Part shown: positions 1-8,157 of the stretch, in pieces | Layout of the letters: each line of letters opens with the position of its first letter | How positions within the stretch are numbered: position 1 is the first letter of the stretch | Source of the DNA: Aeromicrobium endophyticum | Lineage (GTDB): Bacteria; Actinomycetota; Actinomycetes; Propionibacteriales; Nocardioidaceae | Direction: 5' to 3' | Length of the DNA stretch: 64,000 nucleotides | Assembly: GCF_003586285.1 (NCBI RefSeq) | Contig: NZ_QUBR01000001.1 | Coordinates: forward strand, 1,605,373 to 1,669,372 | Position numbers and translations under genes: made by a program | Notes under the pieces: model-generated | Database searches by the model: none | What the model was told of the DNA's origin: nothing | Seen by the model: only the letters and a program-made list of their open reading frames with translations

Positions 1-158
1 TCGAGTTCCACCAACGGGTCCGTCAGCACTTCCTCGACCTCGCGGCCGTCGACCCGGCCCACTACCTGGTCGTCGACGCGGGCCGCACGCCCGACGACAT
101 CCAGCACGACATCCGCGCCGCGGTCGAGCCGTGGCTCAGCCAGATCGGCGCGCCGTGA
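1..158 (+). CDS. tmk: dTMP kinase, C-terminal fragment
   Basis: Only the last 51 codons lie in the window, read from base 3 to the TGA at 156-158. The peptide contains FHQRVRQHFLDLAA and HYLVVDAGR followed by a helical tail. This is how thymidylate kinases end, in the part that follows the LID region. The enzyme makes dTDP from dTMP in the cytoplasm. The next gene starts inside this stop codon (GTGA overlap), and tmk-holB is a conserved actinobacterial pair, which supports the call. The catalytic P-loop is outside the window, so identity rests on the tail and on context. Confidence 0.8.
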   Translation, partial: EFHQRVRQHFLDLAAVDPAHYLVVDAGRTPDDIQHDIRAAVEPWLSQIGAP

Positions 159-1312
159 CCACCACGTCGACATCGGTCTGGACCGACCTGGTGGGGCAGG
201 AGCCGGTCGTCGAGACGCTGCGCAGCGCCGTGGCGTCGGCCTCGGGCGAGGGTCGCTCGATGACGCACGCCTGGCTGTTCACGGGCCCGCCCGGCTCGGG
301 TCGGTCCAACGCGGCCCTGGCGTTCGCGGCGGCCCTGCAGTGCGAGCTCGGCGGGTGCGGGCAGTGCCACTCGTGCACCACGGCGCGGGCCGGCAGCCAC
401 CCCGACATCACCGTCATCACCACCGAGGGCCTCACCATCGGGGTCGACGGCATCCGCGAGTACGTCCGCGCGTCGTCGCTGCGGCCGGCCCTCGGACGCT
501 GGCAGGTGCTGATCGTCGAGGACGCCGACCGCCTCACCGACCCTGCCGCCGCGGCGCTGCTCAAGGCCATCGAGGAGCCGTCGCGCCACACGGTCTGGAT
601 GCTGTGCGCGCCTGCCGCCGACGACGTCATGATCACGCTGCGGTCGCGGTCCCGGTCGGTCGTCCTGCGCACCCCCGGCACCGAGGCGATCGCCCGTCTG
701 CTGGTCGAGCGCGACGGCATCGAGCCGGCCATGGCGCAGGCCGTCGCGGCGGCCTCGCAGGGCCACATCGGTCGTGCGCGGGGCCTGGCCCGCGATGCCG
801 ACGCCCGCGAGCGCCGCCGGGCCATCTTGTCCATCCCGCTGTCGATCCGCGGGCTCGGCCACTGCATGTCGGCGGCCCAGCGGGTCAGCGACGAGGCCAC
901 GGCGCGGGCCGCCGCGTTCTGCGACGCCGCCGACGAGCGCGAGCTCGCCGACATTCGGCAGGCCTGGGGCGTCGAGGAGCGCGGACGTCGTCCGGCGGGT
1001 TACGCGGGTGCCGTCGCGACCCTCGAGAAGGAGCAGAAGCGGCGCCGTACCCGGCTCACCCGCGACGCCATCGACGGCGTGCTGCTCGACCTGCTGTCGT
1101 TCTGCCGTGACGTCCTCACCGTCCAGTGCACCAACGGTGCCGCGCTGGTCAACGCCGACGTGGCCGGCGACATCCACGAGATCGCCCGCATGTGGACGCC
1201 CGAGTCGACCATCGGCGCTATCGATGCCATCGTCGACTGCCGGGCGGCCCTCACGGCCAACGCCGCCCCCCTTCTCGCTCTCGAGCGCATGATGATTGGA
1301 CTCCGCCGGTGA
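155..1312 (+). CDS. holB: DNA polymerase III clamp-loader subunit delta'
   Basis: 385 aa. The protein is a clamp-loader AAA+ subunit that helps place the sliding clamp on DNA. I start it at GTG 155, which overlaps the tmk stop; an in-frame GTG at 131 lies well inside tmk. Residues 44-50 form a P-loop-like GPPGSGR with Arg instead of the usual Lys, in keeping with delta' subunits that do not hydrolyse ATP. Four cysteines (63, 68, 71, 74) form the zinc module typical of DnaX/HolB proteins. An IEEPSRHTVW segment matches the sensor-1 region of clamp loaders. Its stop overlaps the next start (GTGA at 1309), so translation is probably coupled. Confidence 0.93.
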   Translation: MTTTSTSVWTDLVGQEPVVETLRSAVASASGEGRSMTHAWLFTGPPGSGRSNAALAFAAALQCELGGCGQCHSCTTARAGSHPDITVITTEGLTIGVDGIREYVRASSLRPALGRWQVLIVEDADRLTDPAAAALLKAIEEPSRHTVWMLCAPAADDVMITLRSRSRSVVLRTPGTEAIARLLVERDGIEPAMAQAVAAASQGHIGRARGLARDADARERRRAILSIPLSIRGLGHCMSAAQRVSDEATARAAAFCDAADERELADIRQAWGVEERGRRPAGYAGAVATLEKEQKRRRTRLTRDAIDGVLLDLLSFCRDVLTVQCTNGAALVNADVAGDIHEIARMWTPESTIGAIDAIVDCRAALTANAAPLLALERMMIGLRR

Positions 1313-2829
1313 CCCGTGCCCGTACGACCCTGCTGATCGCCACCGTCCTCGCCCTCCTGGTGGGCGTCACCGTCTACGCGGCCTATGCCACCCGCTCGCC
1401 GGGCTTCGACGAGCCGACCCCGCTCAAGGCGGGAGCCCCGAAGGGGCTGTCCTCGTTCTACACGCAAGACCTCGCCTGGTCCGACTGCAAGACGGGCGGC
1501 CACTGCGCCACCGTCACGGTGCCGGTCGACTACGCCGATCCGAGCGGCGAGACCACCAAGCTGCGCCTGGTGCTCTACCCGGCCACCGGCGAGAGCACCC
1601 GCAGCATCTTCGTCAACCCGGGCGGGCCGGGCGGTTCGGCGATCGACTACGCCGGCGAGATGAAGAACGACCTCGGCGACGACGTGCGCGAGTCGGCCGA
1701 CGTCATCGGCGTCGACCCGCGCGGCGTGGGGCTCAGCTCGCCGCTGACGTGCCTGCCGGCCAAGAAGTTCGACGCCTACGCGGCCAGCGACCCCGATCCC
1801 GACGACCCCGCCGAGGTCGAAGCCTCACGGGCGGCGTTCGCCTCGATCGGCACGGCCTGCGAGGCCAACTCGGGCGCACTCGCCGCCCACGTGTCGACGG
1901 TCGAGGCGGCCCGCGACATGGACGTCGTCCGTGCGCTGGTCGGTCGCACGAAGCTCGACTGGTTCGGCGCCTCCTACGGCACCGAGCTGGGTGCCGTCTA
2001 CGCCGAGCTGTTCCCCGACAAGGTCGGTCGCATGGTGCTCGACGGTGCGGTCGACCCGTCGCTCGACGCCGTCGAGTCGAGCTACGCGCAGGCCGAGGGC
2101 TTCCAGCGGGCGCTCGCCGCCTACGCGGCCGACTGCGTCACGTCCGAGAAGTGCCCCATCGGCACCGACGCCGAGGCGGGCATCGCCAAGATCTCGACCC
2201 TCATGGACCAGCTCGACGCCGAGCCGCTGCCCGGTGTGGGCGACCGCAAGCTCACCGAGGGGCTCGCCTTCTTCGGCATCGCCGTGACGCTCTATGACAA
2301 GCAGTCGTGGCCCTACCTCAGCCAGGCGCTCGACGCGGCCTTCAAGGGCGACGGCTCCGTGCTGGTGCAGTTCTCCGACGTCTACTTCGACCGCAAGCCC
2401 GACGGCTCGTACGGGTCCAACAGCGGCCAGGTCATCAGCGCCATCAACTGCCTCGACAGCCCCGGTGGTCTGACGCTCGCCGACGTCGAGAAGCAGACCC
2501 CGCGCTTCGTCAAGACGTCCCCCGTGTTCGGCCGGGCCCTCGCCTTCGGCGCGCTCGGGTGCTCCGACTGGCCCATCAAGTCCGCCAACCCGCTCCCGAC
2601 GATCGAGGCCAAGGGCGCGCCGCCCATCGTCGTCGTCGGCACCACCCGCGACCCGGCGACACCCTACGAGTCGGCCGAGGCGCTGGCTCAGCAGCTCGAC
2701 TCGGGCGTACTGCTGACCCGCGACGGCGACGGCCACACGGCCTACGCGTCAGGCAACACGTGCATCAAGAAGGCGGTCGACGGCTACCTCGCAAGGGGTG
2801 CGGTGCCCAAGGCCGGCACCACCTGCTGA
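1309..2829 (+). CDS. Secreted alpha/beta hydrolase, TAP/SlpD-like aminopeptidase
   Basis: 506 aa. The start is GTG 1309, overlapping the holB stop. An N-terminal hydrophobic segment (residues about 7-27, ending VTVYAAYA) is a signal peptide or membrane anchor. The fold is the tripeptidyl-aminopeptidase type: an oxyanion GGPGGS, nucleophile Ser222 in GASYGTE, an acid in TRDPATP and a His in DGDGHTAY near the C-terminus, in the TAP-like C-terminal domain. Such proteins (SlpD/SlpE in Streptomyces) trim N-terminal peptides outside the cell. The tmk-holB-hydrolase order is common in actinobacteria. The actual substrate cannot be read from the sequence. Family sure; tripeptidyl activity inferred. 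Confidence 0.87.
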   Translation: MTRARTTLLIATVLALLVGVTVYAAYATRSPGFDEPTPLKAGAPKGLSSFYTQDLAWSDCKTGGHCATVTVPVDYADPSGETTKLRLVLYPATGESTRSIFVNPGGPGGSAIDYAGEMKNDLGDDVRESADVIGVDPRGVGLSSPLTCLPAKKFDAYAASDPDPDDPAEVEASRAAFASIGTACEANSGALAAHVSTVEAARDMDVVRALVGRTKLDWFGASYGTELGAVYAELFPDKVGRMVLDGAVDPSLDAVESSYAQAEGFQRALAAYAADCVTSEKCPIGTDAEAGIAKISTLMDQLDAEPLPGVGDRKLTEGLAFFGIAVTLYDKQSWPYLSQALDAAFKGDGSVLVQFSDVYFDRKPDGSYGSNSGQVISAINCLDSPGGLTLADVEKQTPRFVKTSPVFGRALAFGALGCSDWPIKSANPLPTIEAKGAPPIVVVGTTRDPATPYESAEALAQQLDSGVLLTRDGDGHTAYASGNTCIKKAVDGYLARGAVPKAGTTC

Positions 2830-2843
2830 CGGAGTGACCGGAG

Positions 2844-2883
2844 AATCGGGTTCTGTCCGCGACGGTGCTGACAGGACCCGATT
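2844..2883. terminator. Bidirectional hairpin between convergent genes
   Basis: The arms are 2844-2857 (aatcgggttctgtc) and 2870-2883 (gacaggacccgatt). They pair over 14 bp with one G-T wobble around a 12-nt loop. The hairpin lies between the stops of the converging hydrolase and chorismate mutase genes, so it can end both transcripts. Its left arm and flank resemble the hairpin at 19567. Confidence 0.7.
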
Positions 2884-2895
2884 ATCGCGTCTCGA

Positions 2896-3183
2896 TCAGC
2901 CGCGGATGTCCTCGTGGTGCCGGATGACCTCGGCGATGATGAAGTTGAGCAGCTTCTCGGCGAAGGCGGGGTCGAGATCGGCCTCGAGGGCCAGGCCCTT
3001 CAGCCGGGTGATCTGCCGCTCCTCGCGCGCCGGATCGGACGGCGGCAGGTCGTGCTCGGCCTTCAACCGCCCGACTCGCTGCGTGTACTTGAACCGCTCG
3101 GCCAGGATGTGGATCAGCGCCGCGTCGATGTTGTCGATGCTGGAGCGGATCTCCTCGAGCTCGGCGCGCGTCGTGTCAGTCAC
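2896..3183 (-). CDS. Chorismate mutase, AroQ type
   Basis: 95 aa, all-alpha AroQ fold. It converts chorismate to prephenate for Phe/Tyr synthesis. Arg13 in the EIRSSIDNID segment, Arg30, Lys41 and Glu54/55 match the charged active-site residues of the AroQ family. The length equals a free-standing cytoplasmic mutase without a signal peptide, unlike the secreted AroQ-gamma forms. I choose GTG at 3183 because TAGACT (3196-3191) sits 7 nt before it, the leaderless pattern seen across this window. An upstream ATG at 3231 would add 16 residues with no family support. It converges on the hydrolase and shares its terminator. Confidence 0.88.
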   Translation of the reverse strand: MTDTTRAELEEIRSSIDNIDAALIHILAERFKYTQRVGRLKAEHDLPPSDPAREERQITRLKGLALEADLDPAFAEKLLNFIIAEVIRHHEDIRG

Positions 3184-3279
3184 GGGTGCGAGTCTACGGT
3201 GACCGGCCCGGTGTGAATCCCCGGCGATCACCGGGTAGAGTCTGTTCTCGGTTCGGCGGGCGATCCCCGGCGGACCTTG

Positions 3280-3355
3280 GCCGCCTTAGCTCAGTCGGTA
3301 GAGCGTTTCACTCGTAATGAAAAGGTCGTCGGTTCGATTCCGACAGGCGGCTCCA
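3280..3355 (+). tRNA. tRNA-Thr (CGT)
   Basis: 76 nt including an encoded CCA. The acceptor stem GCCGCCT pairs with AGGCGGC. The D-loop has AGCTCAGTCGGTAGAGC, the anticodon stem-loop is TTTCACTCGTAATGAAA with anticodon CGT, and the T-arm has GGTTCGATTCC. It reads ACG threonine codons. It stands alone; I see no repeat of its 3' end in the window that would mark an integrated element. Confidence 0.97.
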
Positions 3356-3417
3356 CCATCTTCCCGGGTCACAGCCCGTCGGGACGCAACCTCGGCCAGG
3401 TGGTGCACACTTGCCGG

Positions 3418-3609
3418 GTGTCCTCTTCTCGCGCGACTCGGCTTGAACTCGTCGTGAACGTCGTGGCTGCCCCGCTCGCCACCGCCTCGATCGTTCAGGC
3501 CACCGTCGATGGAGGATGGATCCGTCTCGGGCTGTCGGCGTTCGCGCTGTTCTGCTGCGGATGGAACCTGAAGCACATCGTCGACCGCCGCGCACACGTC
3601 CCGCGTTGA
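3418..3609 (+). CDS. Small two-helix membrane protein, unknown
   Basis: 63 aa. It starts at GTG 3418, with CACACT (3406-3411) 6 nt upstream in the leaderless arrangement. Two hydrophobic stretches (about residues 12-26 and 34-48) flank a short charged loop, and the tail HIVDRRAHVPR is basic. I do not recognise a family. A longer frame running back over the tRNA is not credible as coding. The main support is the promoter spacing and the hydrophobic pattern, so existence is likely but not certain. Confidence 0.45.
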   Translation: MSSSRATRLELVVNVVAAPLATASIVQATVDGGWIRLGLSAFALFCCGWNLKHIVDRRAHVPR

Positions 3610-3725
3610 CCTCGCCCCCGCACGACGGCGCTGAACGACCCGGCCACCGCGAAGCGTGACGTTCTGCACCGATTAGCCGGTCGGGACCGGTGCAGTCCGT
3701 CACACGTCGCGGGGTTCTGGGTGAC

Positions 3726-4547
3726 CTACTTCGCGAGGAAGTCGAGCAGTGCGGCGTTGAACTCGCCGGCGTGGCTGACGTTGAAGCCGTGCGGCGCGCC
3801 CTCGACCACGACGAGCGTGCTGTCGGCGATGGTCTCGGCGGTGCGCTGGCCCGACACCTCGAACGGCACGATCGCGTCGGAGTCGCCGTGGATGACGAGC
3901 GTCGGCACGTCGACCTTGGTCAGGTCGTCGCGGAAGTCGGTGCGACCGAACGCGCCGATGCAGCCGACCAGCGCCTCGTCCCGCGCGAGCGCCGCCAGCG
4001 CGAGAGCGTCCTGACGCTGCTCCTCGGTCACCTTCAGCTCGCCGTCCGCCGAGAAGAAGTTCGTCGCGAACCCGTCGAGGAAGTTCTCGCGGTCGGTGCG
4101 GGCACCGTTCTCCATGTCCTGGACGTCGGACTCGGCGAGGCCGCCGTCGGGGTTGTCGTCGGTCTTCAGCAGGTAGGGCGGGACGGCGCCGGCGAAGACG
4201 ACCGAGTGCAGGCGGTCGGTGCCGTGGTTGCCGACGTAGCGCGCGATCTCTCCGCCGCCCATCGAGAAGCCGACGAGCGTGACGTCGGTGAGGTCGAGCG
4301 ACGTCAGCAGGCCGGCGAGGTCGGCGGCGAAGGTGTCGTAGTCATAGCCCGCCCCGGGCTTGTCGGACTCGCCGAAGCCGCGGCGGTCGTACGTGACGAC
4401 GCGGTAGCCCGCCTCGGTCAGGGCCGGCACCTGCTCGGACCACGAGGCGCCCGAGAGCGGCCAGCCGTGGATCAGCACGACGGGGCGTCCGTCGCCGCCC
4501 GTGTCGGTGAGGTGCAGCGAGATGTCGTTGACGTCGATGTCAGCCAT
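3726..4547 (-). CDS. Alpha/beta hydrolase, non-haem haloperoxidase/perhydrolase type
   Basis: 273 aa, cytoplasmic. The sequence follows the cofactor-free haloperoxidase (perhydrolase) family closely: HGWPLSG oxyanion region, TYDRRGFGESDKP, nucleophile Ser95 in GFSMGG, acid Asp224 in GDSDAIVP and His253 in APHGF. Such enzymes hydrolyse esters and can make peracids from hydrogen peroxide and acetate. ATG 4547 is preceded by AAGGAG; a longer frame upstream runs across the divergent regulator gene and is rejected. It is transcribed away from an OhrR-type regulator, with a palindrome between them, so peroxide-responsive control is likely. The natural substrate is unknown. Confidence 0.88.
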   Translation of the reverse strand: MADIDVNDISLHLTDTGGDGRPVVLIHGWPLSGASWSEQVPALTEAGYRVVTYDRRGFGESDKPGAGYDYDTFAADLAGLLTSLDLTDVTLVGFSMGGGEIARYVGNHGTDRLHSVVFAGAVPPYLLKTDDNPDGGLAESDVQDMENGARTDRENFLDGFATNFFSADGELKVTEEQRQDALALAALARDEALVGCIGAFGRTDFRDDLTKVDVPTLVIHGDSDAIVPFEVSGQRTAETIADSTLVVVEGAPHGFNVSHAGEFNAALLDFLAK

Positions 4548-4565
4548 GATGCTCCTTCGATGAGA

Positions 4566-4583
4566 TATCTTGTGTACTAGATA
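4566..4583. promoter_or_regulatory. Probable OhrR/MarR operator
   Basis: TATCTTGTGTACTAGATA is an imperfect palindrome: TATCTnGT, then 2 nt, then ACnAGATA. It lies in the 93-bp gap between the divergent hydrolase and OhrR-type genes, the only AT-rich spot nearby, and would cover or abut both promoters. An 18-bp dyad of this kind suits a MarR dimer. Confidence 0.6.
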
Positions 4584-4640
4584 ATCTGGCACAGGACGGC
4601 GCGTGACACCATCCGAAGCCGGGACGCACGAGGAGGATCC

Positions 4641-5096
4641 ATGACCAGCACACCGCCCGTCCGCGACGGCGGCATCCTCGACGAGCTCGTGTGCTTCGAC
4701 CTCTACGTCGCCTCGCGGGCGATGACGCGTCGCTACCGCCCCGTGCTCGAGCGCCACGGCATCACGTACCCGCAGTACCTCGTGGTGCTCTACCTCGGCT
4801 CGGCCGGCCCCAGCACGATCAAGGAGGTCGCCGAGGCGCTGCGGCTCGACCACGCCACGCTCACGCCGATGCTGCGGCGCATGGAGGCCCAGGGCCTGCT
4901 CGCGCGCGAGGTCGATGCGAGCGATCGCCGCTCCGTCCGTCTGACGCTGACGGCACGGGGGAGCCAGGTGCACGCGGGCGCCGACGAGGTGCGGTGCACC
5001 ATCCGCGACGACCTCGGCATGACGGCCGACGAGCTGCGACAGCTGCAGTCGACGCTCCGTCGCGTCGAGGCGGCGATGGGCGAGGCGATCGCCTGA
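4641..5096 (+). CDS. OhrR-type MarR regulator, 2-Cys
   Basis: 151 aa winged-helix dimer. The N-terminal ELVCFDLYVASRAMTRRY and ITYPQYLVVLYL match the organic-hydroperoxide sensor OhrR. The reactive cysteine is at 18, and a second cysteine at 119 sits near where 2-Cys OhrR proteins carry the partner that forms a disulfide. The HTH spans roughly residues 58-82 (TIKEVAEALRLDHATLTPMLRRM), and the wing follows at DASDRRSVRL. ATG 4641 follows a strong GAGGAGG. It probably represses itself and the divergent hydrolase through the palindrome between them and lets go on oxidation. No ohr gene is in the window. Confidence 0.85.
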   Translation: MTSTPPVRDGGILDELVCFDLYVASRAMTRRYRPVLERHGITYPQYLVVLYLGSAGPSTIKEVAEALRLDHATLTPMLRRMEAQGLLAREVDASDRRSVRLTLTARGSQVHAGADEVRCTIRDDLGMTADELRQLQSTLRRVEAAMGEAIA

Positions 5097-5117
5097 TCTG
5101 CTCGACCCGCGCGACGA

Positions 5118-6035
5118 TCAGCGGGTCGACAGAGGAGCCGCGAGCCCCGACACGATGCCCCGGACGTGCGCCAGGACGGTCTGGACGGTGGCGCGCTCGA
5201 GCGTCTCGGGTCGCGCCAGGCAGTCGATGTAGCGGCCGATCCCCGGACCGGCGAGGGGACGCAGCACCAGCTCGGGGTGGTCGTGCAGGTCGGTCGTGAA
5301 GCGAGGCATCAGGGCGATGCAGCCGCTCGCCGAGACGACGGAGGCGGCGACGCGGAACTCGTTGATGCGGTGACGCACGCGGGCCTCGCTGCCGCCGACG
5401 CCCGCGATCACGGCCAGAGCCTGGTTCAGCGGGAACCCCTCGTGCACCGCGACCCACTCCTCGTCGTGCAGGTCGGCGGGCTCGACGGACGCCGCGGCGG
5501 CCAGGCGGTGGTCGCGGCGCACCACGACGTCGAGCGGCTCCAGCACGAGCGGCTCGACACGGACAGACCGCGACCACGGCGGGCTGCCGACCAGCCGGTG
5601 CGCCAGGACGAGGTCGTGCTCGGACGTCAGCCCGGCGAAGGCCTCCTGCGCCACGTCGAAGTCGCTCAACCGCAGGTCGGGGTCGCCGGGGCCGGCCAGT
5701 GCCGCGACGAGCGGGCCGAAGACCGCCAGGCCCGCGCTGTGGAACGCGGCCACCGACACGTTCCCCGACGGCTGGTCCTGGAAGCTCGCCACGGCCTGCT
5801 CGGCGCGCTGCAGCGCGACCTCGACGTCGACCGCCGCCGCGGCCAGGGCGCGGCCCGCATCGGTGAGCGCCGTGCGGCGTCCGTCCTTGAAGGTCAGCGG
5901 GACGGGCGATCGCCGCTGCAGGGCGCTGATCTGCTGCGAGACGGACGAGGGTGTGACGTGCATGGCGGCAGCGACCGCAGCGATGCTGCCGCGCTCGCCG
6001 AGCTCGCGCAGCGCTCGCAGCTGGGTCACTTCCAT
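5118..6035 (-). CDS. LysR-family transcriptional regulator
   Basis: 305 aa. The N-terminal HTH is residues about 1-60 (LRALRELGERGSIAAVAAAMHVTPSSVSQQI), then a linker helix and the two-lobed effector domain. The effector is not evident. ATG 6035 is preceded at 6 nt by TAGCCT (6047-6042), so the mRNA is probably leaderless. The start codon and -10 both lie inside an inverted repeat, which fits autorepression. The EamA exporter on the other strand starts within 75 bp and is the likely target. Confidence 0.88.
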   Translation of the reverse strand: MEVTQLRALRELGERGSIAAVAAAMHVTPSSVSQQISALQRRSPVPLTFKDGRRTALTDAGRALAAAAVDVEVALQRAEQAVASFQDQPSGNVSVAAFHSAGLAVFGPLVAALAGPGDPDLRLSDFDVAQEAFAGLTSEHDLVLAHRLVGSPPWSRSVRVEPLVLEPLDVVVRRDHRLAAAASVEPADLHDEEWVAVHEGFPLNQALAVIAGVGGSEARVRHRINEFRVAASVVSASGCIALMPRFTTDLHDHPELVLRPLAGPGIGRYIDCLARPETLERATVQTVLAHVRGIVSGLAAPLSTR

Positions 6036-6050
6036 TAGCTCAGGCTAATG
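6033..6050. promoter_or_regulatory. LysR palindrome over start codon and -10
   Basis: CATTAGC-TCAG-GCTAATG is a perfect 7-bp inverted repeat with a 4-nt spacer. It spans the ATG and the -10 (TAGCCT) of the lysR gene. Binding here would block its own transcription and could activate or repress the divergent exporter gene. Confidence 0.55.
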
Positions 6051-6107
6051 GGTTGGGCGCGAAACTCGCGTCTTGTCCGATGCTTCGCGCACGTCGAGCA
6101 TGGACGG

Positions 6108-7031
6108 GTGACCGCTCCCGCCGCCCGAATACGCGTCGACCTGCTCCTGTTCCTCGTGGCCGCGTCGTGGGGCTCCACCTACCTCGTGGCCAAGGAGCTG
6201 GTCTCGACGACGTCCGTGCTGGCCCTGCTCGCGGTGCGGATGGTGCTGGCCGCCGCGGCGATGGCCGCAGTCGTCCGCGTTCGCCGGGGACGCGTGTCGT
6301 CCGCCGAGGTGCGTGTCGGCGGCCTGCTGGGGCTGGCGCTGGCGGTCGTCTTCGTCCTCGAGACCTTCGGCATCGCCCACACGACGGCCACGAACGCCGG
6401 CCTCATCATCAGCCTGACGATGGTGATGACCCCCGTCCTCGATGCGGCGGTGTCAGGGCGCCGTCTGCCGGGCGGTTTCTTCGCGGCGGCCGTCACCGCC
6501 GTGGTGGGCGTCGCCCTGCTGGCCGGCAACGGCGCGCTCACCGCCCCGACCGCGGGCGACCTGCTCATCCTGCTGGCCGCGGTGGCCCGGGCCGTCCACG
6601 TCACGTCGATGGCCCGGCTCACCGGCGGCAGGTCCCTCGACTCGCTGCACCTCACCACGGTTCAGCTGACGACCTGCGCGGTGTTGTTCAGCCTGGCCTC
6701 GCTGCTGCACGGCGACTCGGTGCCGCACCTGCTGGCCGGGCTGGACGTCACCGGGGTCGCACTCCTGCTGTACCTCGTGCTCGTCTGCACGGTCTTCGCC
6801 TTCCTCGTGCAGACCTGGGCCGTGCGACGCACGTCGCCGTCGCGCGTCAGCCTGCTGCTCGGCACCGAACCCGTGTGGGCCGCGGTGTGCGGCATCGCGA
6901 TCGCGCGCGACGAGGTCTCCGCCGCCGGCCTCTGCGGCATCGTGCTCATCCTCGTCGGCACGGCCTGGGGTCGCTCGGTCGAGCAGCGTCACCGCCTGGT
7001 CACGGCCGAGGGTGCGTTCACGGGCGGATGA
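6108..7031 (+). CDS. EamA/DMT-family transporter
   Basis: 307 aa with about ten hydrophobic helices in two EamA repeats, beginning VDLLLFLVAASWGSTYLVAKELV. The family moves small metabolites out of the cell; the cargo here is unknown. GTG 6108 is chosen because GAGCAT lies 6 nt before it and helix 1 then follows at once; an ATG at 6048 would add 20 non-hydrophobic residues and lies in the LysR palindrome. It is divergent to lysR. Its 3' end overlaps the converging alcohol dehydrogenase by 14 bp. Confidence 0.85.
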   Translation: MTAPAARIRVDLLLFLVAASWGSTYLVAKELVSTTSVLALLAVRMVLAAAAMAAVVRVRRGRVSSAEVRVGGLLGLALAVVFVLETFGIAHTTATNAGLIISLTMVMTPVLDAAVSGRRLPGGFFAAAVTAVVGVALLAGNGALTAPTAGDLLILLAAVARAVHVTSMARLTGGRSLDSLHLTTVQLTTCAVLFSLASLLHGDSVPHLLAGLDVTGVALLLYLVLVCTVFAFLVQTWAVRRTSPSRVSLLLGTEPVWAAVCGIAIARDEVSAAGLCGIVLILVGTAWGRSVEQRHRLVTAEGAFTGG

Positions 7032-8058
7032 CGGTGACGCCTCCCGCGCCCGAGCCCACCTGGTCGAGTCCGGCGAGCCGGGCCGGGACGTCGTCGAGGC
7101 CGATCGCGTCGAGGATGAGCCGCTCGGGGTGCAGCCGGCCGGCGGCGATCTCGTCCATCATCGGCGGGTACTCGTGCGCGGCCATGCCGTGGCTGCCCAG
7201 CACCTGCAGCTCGCCGGCGATGACGGCGGCCATCAGCTCGGACAGGGGAGCGTCGCCCGCGGCGAGCAGCCCGATCTGCACGTGGCGTCCGCGGGTGCGC
7301 AGGCCCCGCAGTGCCTGGAGCACGACGGACTCGTGCCCGATCGCGTCGATCGAGACGTCCGCGCCTCCGCCGGTGACCTCTCGGACGGCAGTGGGCACGT
7401 CGACCTCGCGGGCGTCGAGCGTGGTCGCCGCCCCGAGCGAGGCGGCCAGCTCGAGCGAGGCGGGCGAGACGTCGACGGCCACCACGGTGGCGCCGCGCGA
7501 GGCCGCGACCATCACGGCAGCGAGCCCCACGCCGCCGCACCCGTGCACCACGACCTGGTCGCCCTCGGTCACCTCGCCCACGTGGACGACGGCGCGGTAC
7601 GCCGTGGCGAACCGGCACCCGAGGCTCGCTGCGACGTCGAACGACATCGCGTCCGGCACCCGCACCAGGTTGACCTCGGCGCGCTCGATCGACACGAGCT
7701 CGGCGAAGGACCCCCAGCCGGTGAAGCCGGGCTGCCGCTGGTCGTCGCACACCTGGTGGTCGCCGCGCCGGCACGACGCGCACGACCCGCACGCGAGAAC
7801 GAACGGCGTCGTGACGCGGTCGCCGACGTGCCACGACGTCACGCCGGAGCCGACCTGCGTGATCGTGCCGGCGAGCTCGTGCCCGGGCACGTGCGGCAGC
7901 GCGATGCCGGAGTCGTGCCCGCGCCAGCCGTGCCAGTCGCTGCGGCACAGGCCCGTGGCGGCGACCTGCACGACCACGCCGTCGTCGGGGCACGTCGGGT
8001 CGAGGACGTCCACCACCTGGGGCAGCTGCCGGAACTGGTCGAACCTCACCGCGCGCAT
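7018..8058 (-). CDS. Zinc-dependent alcohol dehydrogenase (MDR family)
   Basis: 346 aa. The GroES-like half carries the catalytic zinc ligands Cys38, His60 and Glu61 (GHE) and the structural zinc cysteines 90, 93, 96 and 104 (CGSCASCRRGDHQVC). The Rossmann half has GCGGVGLAAV and an acidic VAVDVSP end of strand 2, suggesting NAD rather than NADP. It oxidises an alcohol to an aldehyde or ketone; the substrate cannot be read. ATG 8058 has TACGCT (8071-8066) 7 nt upstream, the leaderless spacing. Confidence 0.88.
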   Translation of the reverse strand: MRAVRFDQFRQLPQVVDVLDPTCPDDGVVVQVAATGLCRSDWHGWRGHDSGIALPHVPGHELAGTITQVGSGVTSWHVGDRVTTPFVLACGSCASCRRGDHQVCDDQRQPGFTGWGSFAELVSIERAEVNLVRVPDAMSFDVAASLGCRFATAYRAVVHVGEVTEGDQVVVHGCGGVGLAAVMVAASRGATVVAVDVSPASLELAASLGAATTLDAREVDVPTAVREVTGGGADVSIDAIGHESVVLQALRGLRTRGRHVQIGLLAAGDAPLSELMAAVIAGELQVLGSHGMAAHEYPPMMDEIAAGRLHPERLILDAIGLDDVPARLAGLDQVGSGAGGVTVIRP

Positions 8059-8157
8059 GCGAGTCAGCGTAGAGCTGTCCGACCGTTAGACTGGACCTAG
8101 GTGCGCCGGGAAGTCTGGTCGGCAAGACGTCGTCGACCCACTTCGGAGCTGCCCCTC

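Noticed and set aside
131-154. Upstream GTG start for holB
   Set aside because: It lies inside tmk; the GTGA overlap at 155 is typical of coupled genes and matches family length.
62-1177. Long open frame on the minus strand across holB
   Set aside because: A shadow frame of the high-GC holB gene; composition is Arg/Gly/Ala-rich with no family features. The same holds for the many other long antisense frames in the window.
3280-3355. tRNA as attachment site of an integrated element
   Set aside because: No copy of its 3' end was noticed elsewhere in the window, and no integrase is present.
3277-3417. N-terminal extension of the small membrane protein over tRNA-Thr
   Set aside because: It would translate the tRNA; the promoter spacing supports GTG 3418.
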